From assembly GCA_012845835.1 (NCBI GenBank), contig JABAKD010000007.1, forward strand, positions 9,204,223 through 9,268,222: a stretch of 64,000 nt of DNA. Direction: 5' to 3'. Source of the stretch: Undaria pinnatifida. Taxonomy: Eukaryota; Sar; Phaeophyceae; Laminariales; Alariaceae. This document shows, piece by piece, positions 32,401-44,400 of this stretch. A program made the translations under genes and the position numbers. Position 1 is the stretch's first letter. Every line of letters starts with the position of its first letter. Below the pieces are notes generated by a model that saw nothing but the letters and a program-made list of their open reading frames with translations, was not told the origin of the DNA and made no database searches.

Positions 32401-35400
32401 AACCAAACCAACCCAACCCAAACCCAACCAAAACAAAGCAAAACAAAACAAACCAACCTAATCAAAGCCAGTCCAACCCAACCCCGCCAAACTAAACCAA
32501 AACCAAAATCATCGATCTCAATCAAAACCTCAAACCAAAAACAAACGACGAATAAAAACCAACCCAAACCACCTCTCGATATTACTCACTTGTGGAAGGA
32601 GCAAACGAGCGTGTTGTACACCGGGAGAGTTAACGCGTTTCCCATGAACTGCCGCAGCTCGGCAAGGAGATCTATCGCCCTGTGCAACAACAAAAAAGTC
32701 AAGTAAGCAAGCGAGGGAAAAAAATTACGGGTGCTGTTGTGGGTCGCTGAGAGGTCGTTCGTTGTAGTGGTGGTGGTGGTGGTGGTGGTGGTGGTGGTGG
32801 TGGTGGTGGTGGTGGTGGTGGTAGTGGTGGTGGTGGTGGTGGTGGTGGTAGTGGTGATCGCAGTTGTGGTGGTACGTTGGTGTTGGCGGTGGTGGCAATG
32901 GCGTGGTGGTGTTGGAGGCGGAGGCGGAGGTGGTGGCTGTGTTAGTGATGGTGTTGGCTGGTGGTGATGACTTCGGTATTGGTGGTTGTGGTTGTGCTGG
33001 TGGTGGTTCTGTTTGGTATTGGTTGCGTTGTTGGCGGCCCTGGCTGTGTTGGTGTTTGTGTTGATGGTTTTGCTGGTGATGTGGCGTGGTGGGTAGTGAT
33101 GCTGTAGGTGGGTGGCGGCGGGGGTGGTGGCGGCATCGTTGCAGTGTGGTGGTGGTTGGGTTGGGGGTGGTGGTTGTGGCGGTCGACGTGGTGGTTGTGG
33201 TTGTGGTGTTGCCGTTGGTGTGGGTCGTGGTGGTGAAGATGGGGGTGGTGGCGGTGTTAGTGTTGGTATAGGTGGCGTTGGTGCTGATCGTGTTGTTGGC
33301 GGTGGTGGTGGTGGTTGTTGTGGTGGTTGTTGTGGTTTTGGTTGTGGTTGTGGTGGTTGTGGTCGTGTGGTGGTGGTTGTGGTGTCGTTGGTGTTAGTGT
33401 TGGTGTTGTTGATATTGATGTTGGTTGCGTTGGTGGGGTCGGTGGTATTGGTGGTTGTGGCGGCCGACGTGGTGGTTGTGGTTGTGGTGTTGCCGTTGGC
33501 GTGGGTCGTGGTGGTGGAGATGGTGGTGGTGGCGGTGATAGTGTTGTTATAGGTGGTGTTGGTGCTGATGGTGTTGTTGGCGGTGGTGGTGGTGGTGGTG
33601 GTGGTGGTGGTCGTGTGGTGGTTGTGGTGTCGTTGATGCTAGTGTTGGTATTGTTGATATTGATGTTGGTTGCGTTGGTGGGGTTGGTGGTATTGATGTA
33701 TTGGTGGTGGTGGTGGGTGGTGGTTGGGGTGGTGGTTGCAATTGCGTTGGTTGTGGTTGTGGCGGCGGCAGTGTAATATTGGTGCAGTGGTGGTTGTTAG
33801 GGTTGTCGTGGTGGTGTTGTGGTGGTTGCGTTCTGCTTGTGGTGGTGATAGTTGTGGTGGGGGTGTTGGTCGACGCAAAGCTGACGCCAACCACGTAGGC
33901 ACGTCCCGAATAGCAAAAAAAAACGGTGCGGCAAGCGAGGAAAAAACAACGAATGAACGAACAAGCAGACACAGTACCTTTGCGGGGAGTGGCCGACGCA
34001 GCAAGCTCTCATTGCCGAGCACACGGTGTAGACGTTCGGAGATATCCCTCCCGAGAGCATCGCCCTGAGAATGGCCAAGGCATCCTCCCACCGCCCCTGA
34101 TACACCCAAAGGTCAACAGCAAGAAGATAGATGAGAAACAAGAAACAACATCACGAAAAACAGCCTTGAAAGTTGATCCGCATGAGTTTGTTGCTGTCGT
34201 TTTTTTGTTGTTTTGACTTTATCATTGTGGTTGGTGTCGATATTGATAGAGTTTAACGCCTATACAGCTGGAAACCCGTTTTTCGGTGAAATTTACTTGG
34301 AATTAACTTAGGGAGGATTTCGGGGCTCTAAAGCTATGAATTGCTTAAATAATCCATCCGATTCATTTCCGCCCCCCCCCCCCCCCCCCCCCCCCTCCCC
34401 CCTTTTTTTTTCCCCGGTCCCTTTTGTTCGAACGCCCCATCCAAAATCGAAATCGGCCAGAGTAATAAACACTTCTACGCAATTGATATCACGTCATTAT
34501 CTTTCTAGCCATCCATGACGTAGCTTTAATTTATCTCCCCCCTTCCCCCAACGCCCCCTCCTTCCCCACCACCCGCACGATCGCCTAGACCTAGCACCAC
34601 GCGTATAGCAAGAGCCTACATATATGCGACCTAAACCTGTTAATAATCCTCCCCCCCCACACCCTTTTCCCTGCTCCCTCTTGCTCAAACGCCCCACCTA
34701 ACATCGAACTCTGCCAAAGTAATAAACACTTCCACGCAGTTGATATCACCTCATTATCTTTCTAGAGCCATCCATGCCGCTGCTCCAATTCAACCCCCCC
34801 CCCCCGCCCCCCCCTCCCCAACGCCTCCTCCTTATCCATCACCCGAACCATTATCTACACCTAGCACCACGCGTATAGCAAACCCCTACATCTATGTGAC
34901 CTAAAGCTGTTAAAAACCCTTTTGCCCCCCCCCCCCCCCCCCCCCACCCCCTCGAACACTCCGCCCTCTCTTCACTGGTTGTACGACATACAGGATATAC
35001 ATGAAAAACTGGTGCATTCCTGCCAAAACCGATAGATTTATCTCCTTAAGGATTTATAGTTTCCACGCACAGATTGAAGTTACCCGCCCCCCCCCCGCCC
35101 CGCTGCCTCGTGGTCAAACTCAGCCCCCCACGCCCTTAAAAACTCCACCCTCCCCTCACCGGTTATACGACTTACAGGATACACTTGATAAACTGATGCA
35201 TTTCCTTCCACAGCTGTCAGATTTTGTCCCCCTCAAAAATGTGATTTATAGTTTCCGCACACAGACTGACTAACATCACCCTGTTGATAGCTGCACTATA
35301 GTTCCAAGGGGAGTCACCGACGTATATCCTTAATGAGGACACACAGCCCGTAATACGCGCGGTCGGAGGATCACACACAGCTTGCAAAGATGAGTTTCGG

Positions 35401-38400
35401 CAAAATCTTCGATCTCACAGCTGGAGTGTATTTTTTCCTTTATAACACTGAAGCAAAAATCGGGCACCTCAGGCAATGAAAACCATAGTTTGCACTATCG
35501 ACTGTTTTGTTGAAGCTGGTTCAGTTGGTATACGAGGTGTACTCCGCATACACACGTACACTATATACTGGGCGACTTCAGCGCATTCAAATAGCCGAAG
35601 TCACCGCCTTAGGCCTTACCGCTTTTTCGCATGACCTGATGACCTGGTTGCAAGATACCACCGAGGGCGACACTCGGTCAAGCCGCATCAGGGTCAGAAG
35701 TTTCTTCGAAGTTTCCGCATCGCCGTGCCTGAGGGAAGGATACGGGACGACGAGAGCAGCGATGCACCTAAACAAGATACCAGGAACCAGGAATACAACA
35801 GACGCTGTGACATGAAGTAATCGTACGCAAGTACAGTACAAAAAAAATGCACATATATTCAACACCTGGTGGTCACGTGTTGGCTTCCCTCGTTTTCTTC
35901 TCCTTTCTGTGATTTTTCGTTGCTGTTAGTGATCGGCGTTGAATTGAAGCCCATGCCGCCCATCGTCTTGTGGCGAAATATGAAGGCGGAATGGAGGCGA
36001 AGCTGCAAGAACGGATGCGCACAAAATTCATAAAAAAAAGAACTATTCATAAAAAAAGGACAAAAATACATTCAAAACCAACACGAAACTTAGATAATTG
36101 ACACAGAAAAAGAGTGAAAAATTGGTGCCCCCTCCACCCGCTGCCGCTGCCGCCGCTGCCGCTGCCGCTGCTGCTACTGCAAATAGTACCGCAACTTGAA
36201 AACTAAAAAATGAACAATTGGAGACGCGGAGATATGAAACATAGATCTTTGAAGGTTTTTGATGAATCGACTCCGCCGTCGCCGACAAGACTTTTCTAGG
36301 AACCCGATGAAACATCGAAGTCCATCGGCATGATCTTGCCCGGTATCGCAAGCAAGACAGGCCCTAACGCTCAGGACGTCAAATCCCAACAACGTGCGAC
36401 CACGACGACCACAGCAACAGCTATTGCACTATTAATGGAAGCGGAACAGCGCAAGAAGGCAACTGCACTGAAACTAATACCGATAAAATACTACACCAGG
36501 AATACAAACCAAGCAACTACAATCACAACACCACCACACAACATCTAAACCAACCAGAATAACACCGGGCGCCCACCACAAAACAACATCAGCAGCACAT
36601 ACCTACAATGTCAACACCCAACGTCTACACCAACAACAGAAAAATACCGCTGGATTGCGACTACAATTGAGTTAAACTGACACACATGTACGAAAATACG
36701 TGGAAGTGTGGTGCGGTTAAGCTGATTTTTTCGCCCATCCGCCGGAGGGCGCACAAAATAAAACACACACAATCACAAGAAAACAATAGCCGCCAATACC
36801 AACAACACCAATGCTGACAACAACTGTAACAAGTAGCACACGAAAAAAGTACCCAATTCGTAGCAGCAGCAGACAGCTACACCAACGCCCACATCAACAA
36901 CAACGAACAGCAAGAACAAGCTCCCTTGCCAGCAAAAACATCGACCACAGCAAACAATAACAACAACGACAACAACACTAACACCGACAATGGCAACAAC
37001 GTAGTCGCTAAGTAAGAACAGCATGAGCAAATAACAAAAATATCGACAACCAAATCAACAAAAGATGAAAACAACGTTGCCAACATCACTGACAAAAACA
37101 AACAGTCAGATCAGCCACAAACACCACCACCAATGCCAAACAACAACAAACGACATCGGCCGAACAGAAACAATCCAAACAGAAGCAACAGCAGCACCGA
37201 CGGCGAAAGTTACGACGACGGCAAACAACCTAATACCACCACCGCCAACACCCAACGCCACCGCCAACCATACCACCACCACCACGACACCGCCAACATC
37301 ACCAACATCAACACCGACACAACCACCATCGACACCAACACCTACATCACCAGCACCAACACCGCAAAACACCAACGCGACAACACGAAACGACACCATC
37401 AGCACCACCATCAGCGCCACCACCACCACCACAAACGACAACATCACAGGTAGCACACGTACAGAGTCTAAACTAACATGATATTTTCAGAACTACACGC
37501 AAGGGTGCTGACGACTTCCAACTTTTGTTCAGGTAGAAAAAATGAAAAAAATGTGTTGAAACCGACGAAAGTCACCCAAGGCCAACCAACCCACCTAACG
37601 AAACTGATTAGAAATCTAACAATGGTAGGGAAACATAGTGTTTATCCATTGTTTTCGCTCAATTTCGTGACTTGGGTTGGCCTTGGATTGATGCGTATTC
37701 CTGCTAGAAAACGAGTAGTTTAAAACATTTTCTTTGCTGATTTTCTTAATCGTGACGTGCGTTGGACATGGATTGATTGATACGTTTTCCAACCATTTTT
37801 GTTTTTTTGTCAACCTATTTGTTTCGTGTGTTGATTGGTTGGCCTTGGATTACGACGTTCGACGGCGTCAGTTCTATTTTACGAAACGATAAAAAAAAAC
37901 GTCAGCTGTGAGTTCGATAAATCCAAGGGTCGATACTCATATGTGCAATATTATTTACACTTTTTTCTACCCAATCCATCTTCTACCCAAGCAAACCAAA
38001 AAAGGAAATTCGCTGACACCAGACGAACACACGTCTTTGTGGTCACAGACAGCACTTAGAATTTTGAGCGAGATGCTTATTGCAGTGCAAACGCCGTACA
38101 AGAGCCTCTACAAACCCTTTTCGTACCGCAAAAAAAAACAAAAAAACATCCCACAGACTTCTCTGGCGCTAGGGGTGTGCAGGAGAAAGTGTTGAGCTTT
38201 TATAACACTAATAGCTCGACATCCCACCCGACGCATGACTTCGAAGACACTCGTTCGCGGAACCCGTCCAAATTTTTGCCATGCGCTAGTCCTTCAACTA
38301 ATGTGCCCGAAAAGTGGCCATACTAACCGGTAGTTACTTGAGGAGCTCAACCGGCACATTACTAGTTAATCCAACAACGGCAACCCTTACCTGGACCTAC

Positions 38401-41400
38401 CAGAAAGAAGAAAGAGATATACCAGTAGTCGGGAGGAGGAGGACGTGGCTACAGGTATGTGCCCGTGTGGCACAACAACAGAGTAGGACTCACACAGTAG
38501 GAGAATGTGAATACATACAAGGAGGAACGGGATGCGTTCGAGGAGGAGATGAGGACATCAGACCTATGTGACATGGAAGAGTTTGGTAGACCAGAGAGTA
38601 GCGAGAAAACGATCGCTATCCTAGGAGATAGATGGTGGCCGCAGACGGCGAAACAGGACGGGGATAGGATAAGCAAACAGTTTCTATGTAATATATGGAA
38701 GAAGCGTAATAAGCGCTCAAATGTTGGAGGCGTCTCTATTAGGAGTAGGAACGGTGCTCCGTCTCGAAAGGGACGCGTGGTCAATGGTATGGTCAAATGA
38801 CTAAAGCAAGCAACAAATGAGTACGCCCCCCCTTAACATGCTCTCCCCCTACCGTGGGAGGAATCTACACTAAGTCCAAGTAGTTTTGTCACAAAAAGGC
38901 GGGTGCAAGCTTTACGGGGGTAAATGCCATAACGTCACCCTGGCAGGGACAGCTCGGGCTGTCATTGCCATGGGAACCGAAGGATACGCCAGCTAGCCCA
39001 GGATTGCGAATGAAACTAAGTTAAGTTGACACACGACATGTATGGAAATACGCGAAAGTGTGGCGGGCTTACCTTACGGTACGCTTCATTTTTTCCCGAT
39101 CCGCCCGAGAACAACAAAAAAGAACAGAAGAAAAAAGACACCCCCTTTTGGCGAAAATCCACTTGCAAGTGGAGTTGAAACATTTTTTGCGGTACAAAAG
39201 TGGATAAGGCTGCTTGTTCCCTACCGCACTCACTTCTGACACATGCTCAAAACAAGGTTGTACAGCCCAAGGCTTCCTCGCACGCCCTGCGCGACAAAAA
39301 AAAACAAAAAAGTTGGACGAGAGGTTGAAAAAATAAGAGTAGGACAGATCAATGAAAATTCCAAGGGGGGTAGGGGGGGGGGGAGTTCAATGATAATGGG
39401 AGGCGGGAGGAAGGGCGGGGTGGAGTACAGCAAAAACAAAAAAACAAGGTTGTGCAGCATGAGGGTCCTTCGAACGCACAATAAGTCAAAAACGAAAGAT
39501 AAGGGGTGGGGTGCGGGAGTGGAGAGGGGGGCATGTACTCATTGGTTGCTTGCCTTTGTAATTTGAGCACCGACTGTACAACCCCTTCGAGAAAGAGGGG
39601 GGAGGGTTCCAAAATAAGGGAAGCCAAAACATAGTGGAGGGGGGGGGGGGGGGGGGGGCTCATTGGAGACAAAGGCTACGGCAAGGAGGATGTTAATACG
39701 CCCCCCTTTTTCATCACTGGATTTAAGCCACTCGCACGAGTGACTCCGCGCCTTGCTGAAAAAAAAAGACTTTCGGCGATCTGTTTGACGCAGCGTAGCT
39801 AGCCATTCGCGTGGCGGTTTCGTGCTGCAAAAACAAAACAGCACCATACGTTGACGCTGCAAAGGAACAGGAGGGTCACTCGCGCTAGTGACCCCCAGCT
39901 ACTGCAAAAAACGCCCTGAAAATGACGTATTGTCAGGGAGAAGGGAGAGCAGCCAAACACAGGAAGGCAGAGAAAGGTAACACAACAGCGGGGTTCAATG
40001 CAAATGGGGGGGCGGGATGATGAGGGGGGGGGGGGGGTCATGTGGCAGGGGGATAGGAAAACAAAAAGTAGAGGGTGGTGGGCGGGAGTGGGATTCAATG
40101 TGATCCGAGGGCGGGAGGAGGACGGGGGGAGAGGGGGCCATAACCAGGCGGGAGATATACCAAAAACACACGGAGGAGGGGGCCAGGGAAGTACTCCGCC
40201 TTGTGTCATGTGGGGAGGGGAAAATATACAAACATACAGCACACACAACACACACAGCACAAACAACACAAACAACACAAACCAATACAAATCACCCAAA
40301 GCAAAACAAAATCAACACGCAAAAACAAACAACAACAAAACAGACAAAACAAACAAAAAGAAAACAAACAAGGCGAAGAAAAAAAAAACAACACCGAAAA
40401 CAAACAAAAACGAATGAAATAAACAAAACAAAACAAAACAAACAAGATGCAGAGCCAGAACAAAACAACACTACCAAACAAAAAACACAAGCAGCGGAAA
40501 CACAAACCTTCCCCCTCATGTGCTGCAGAAGCCCCAGCGCCCGAGGAAAGTCCTCCGCCGCGTGGCATGCAGTGATAGCCGCCATGTAGCAGTCACGGCT
40601 CCTCGCCACCCCAGAACTCCCCCCCCGCCCACCACCGCCAACCCCAACCCCCTCCTCAGCTCCAACTCCGATCCCGCCACCAGCACCAGCACCAACACCA
40701 GCACCACGAACATCGCCACCACCACTGTCACCACCACCACCGCTCTCCGAGGTGGGAGTGGTTGTGCTTGGCGGTGTGTCCATGATGGTCGCGAACAGCT
40801 GGAGGGCCCTGCAAGACACAATAACGCAAAACATTAACGTTAAGCTTGAAAAAAAAAATGGGGCTTGTCTTGGCCTTGGGGAGTTCATCACCTGCCACCA
40901 TAAGCAGCTCGGACTGCCCCTGGAGAACTACACCCATGTTTTTCGATAACAACGCACTTGCATTTAATAACGGCGCGGAATAATTATCTTCAATCCTAAA
41001 GGGGGTAGAGTTTGCCCTTTCAACCATAATGTAAACATTTGGAGGCGCGCTCGTGATGGTCGCGAACAGCTGGAGAAACCTACAAGAATGATGGCAACAC
41101 AACCTTACCCATAAAGTTAAACATTCACTTCAACCATTTTGGCACTTGAGCGGGGGGGTGTACTCAGTTTGTGCATGGTGGTAGTCGTATGACCATAGAC
41201 TCTCGCATCCCTACTATGCCGGGACAGAGCACGTCAGGTTTTCACCAACCATGCAGACATTTCCTGCACCAAACGCGATCACCGTGAGGTGTTCGGCGAA
41301 TCGCATGAAAGGTGAACTGCATCATTCCAAGAACCGCTTTGGCACTTGAGGGGGACGCAAAAGACAAAAAAAAACACGTGTCGACCGTGAGAGACGAATA

Positions 41401-44400
41401 CAGCGTCGGCCACAAGCAGCAGCAGGCCGGGTTGTTCTTATAAAAAATATATATGGTACAAAAAACCTCAGGGCTTTTCACGGATCGGGTCGCCTCTCGC
41501 GGGTCGGGTGGGATCATGATGACCCGACCCGACCTGACCCGACCCGTGATATTTGAAAACCTCCCGACCCGACCTGACCCGCCTCGTGCAACCGCGTGAC
41601 CCGACCCGCCTCGACCCGCGACAGGTTTCGAAGTCTACTGTTCCGACCCACGGGTCCGATCATGACCCGTGAACAACGTCGAAAAAACTAAGCTGGGAGA
41701 TCGCGGATTTCGTCGAAGCTCAAATGTGCCAAGAGCGGCGTGTGGCTCTTCGACCCCGCGTGTTATGCTTCGATCGGCGCGTCCTATGGGGGGTGTGTGT
41801 CCTCGTTACGGGTACAGCTCGGCGACTCCCCTGAGCGCTACGGGTGACACAGGGCGAATATGGCTGACTAGGTACACACGATACTGTAAGCCTGTCATCA
41901 TTCTGCGAACGGAGACTATATAACTCGCACTGAGGGGGAAAACAATTGACAGTCCATGGGAATTAACCGGTCTTGTGTTAATGTTTGCGATATAAGCACA
42001 ACGCCATAGGCAATGCGATAACGCTAGTATTGAATGGTCATATTCCGATATTGCCGTGTTATCGATTTGTAAAAATAATACCATAAGCCTACCATCACTC
42101 TGCGCACGGAGAATTCATAACCCGCATTGAGGGGGACAGTCCAGGAGATTTATGCAGTCTTGTGGTAGTATTTTCCGATATAATCGCATTGCCATAGTTA
42201 TTGCGATATTGCTAGTATTGGTATAAAATTACCATATGCCGATATTATCGTATTATCGACCTCTATCGATGTATTTCTCGCCGATTTTCTTGGTTGGCGT
42301 TGACGCAGGTCCACATGGCGGGGCTGAAACTGCAGTCGTTCGGCTCGATACCCTATCAATAAAAATATAGCCTGATATTGCTGTATTATCAACCTCTATG
42401 AAATATCGATGTATTTCTCACCGGTTTCCCTGCTTGGCGTTGACGCAGGCCCACATGGCGGCGCTGAAGCTGTAGTCGTTGGGCTCGATGCCCTGTCAAC
42501 AACAAGTTTGGGAAATTCAGATTTTCTTTTTCAAAGTTAAGATCGTAACGACAACAAATTATCAAGTTGAAAACAAAACTTGACCAGAAGCGAAATACAA
42601 TTAACCCTGCAGGTGGCTTCAGAGGGAAACATTGACGAGTAAAATCGACGATTACAGCATCGTTCGCACGAAGCAACCCGGGCTGCTAGACTAAGCGACG
42701 CCGATTTTCCACTGGAACTCCAATGCAAGTACCTACAAGACACGCGCATAGCGTGCACTGCTGCCGCGTGCTGCATGCTCGCACCATGATACAAGAACGC
42801 GTTGATACTTTGTTTTATCGCTGTCCATGGGCACCACAAGGTTAAGTATTCGACAACAAGGTGTGGGCACAGAAATGAAGGCGGACAAACATAAGAGCAC
42901 AGCACAACAAGTTCACAATAGGAGAAGTACAAACAAAAAGTTGGCAATGAGAAGCGGACAGAAAGAAGCCGGCAGTTACGAGGGTGACACAAAAAAAAAC
43001 TGAACACAGGACGCCGACACTAAGAAGAAGTTGACAATGCCACTTCGGCAGTACCAGCAAGAAGGGAACACCATAACTTTTGTCAACAAGAAGTTCAAAC
43101 ACGGAGTTGACCAAAAGGAAATCGACAACAACCCCTCATTGTAGGACTCAAAGCATTTCCGCACCTGTGACAGCGACGACAAGGCTTGTCTCCAGCGCTG
43201 CTCTCGGGGGCAGACACTGATGGCGGCGGTGCAATACCGCATATTACCGCAACGGACTGGCCGTAATATCTAGCCAACTACCACTATGTCCGGAAATGAA
43301 AGCACCCTTTGGGCATTCATATTGAAACAAAAAAGTAGCTCATACTTCCGGACAAAGTGGTAATAACTAATCGGCGCTATATAATCAGCCAACCATAAAT
43401 ATAAAGGCATAGTACCGGGGGTGAGTAGGGAAGACTAACCTGTGACCACGGCTTGTCCAGAAGGACGGTCGCTGAGGGTAAAAACCTCTACGAGTTGAGC
43501 TCGAGAGTAGAAGTGATGGTAAGAAACAAAATAAAACACAGAAGAAAAGGCAAAAAATCGGCTAAAATCACATCGGTAACAACTAGGGTTTCTTGCTTTA
43601 CTCACGTCCTTCCGCATCTGCGATAGCAACGACAAGGCCTCCTTCCAGCGCTGTTCTCGAGCACAGGCGCTGATAGCCGCGCTGTACGTGACAACGTTTG
43701 CCTTTCCTCTCTTTCTCGCCTCTTCGTGGAGCTCCGCGGCCTGTGAAAACATAAATCAACAAACAAAATATCGAACACAAAAATGATGCAATACGAGTCT
43801 GGCTACACGCAGCAGAATCTGTATGATTGAGCCGAATATGGCCGAACACAACACTATCTGACCCTCTCTTTCTCGTAGCCCCGCCGTCATTCCGAACAGA
43901 ACCTGACCGAACCGAACCAATACAACTGAAAACAGCATGAGTGAACGGAACGGAACCTGGTTGAACGGAACAGAGAAAAATCGGGTCAAATGGAACCAAA
44001 CAGAACCCAGCCGACATGATCATAACTGATACATAGTGTACTGAAACGAACTTCCTGAGGCTAACGCCAATGCTAGCGCTACCGCCAACGCTAAGGCTAT
44101 GCTGATGCTAGAGATGGCGCTCGCTACGACTACTACTACTAAGGTTAAGGCCAACGCTAAGACTAAGGGTATATTTAAGGTTAATGCAGCCGCTAATACC
44201 AACGCAAAGGCAAACGCTATGCTGATGCTAGAAATGACGCCCGCTACGACTACTACTAAGGCTAAGGCCAACGCTAAGACTAAGGGTATAGTTAAGGCCA
44301 ATGCTACCGCTAAACCTAACGCCAACGTCATCGTCGGTAATGGCACAAAACACGACACTCGCTAAGGCAAGGCTGAAGGTAAGACTACGGCTGACGACAA

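Noticed and set aside
32767..33870. Gly- or Val-rich protein on the plus strand
   Set aside because: Direct translation of the GGT minisatellite; all three frames are open for the same reason.
43165..43245. Additional real PPR exon
   Set aside because: No acceptor is visible, and exons 13 and 14 already join in phase to make a complete motif; treated as an echo.
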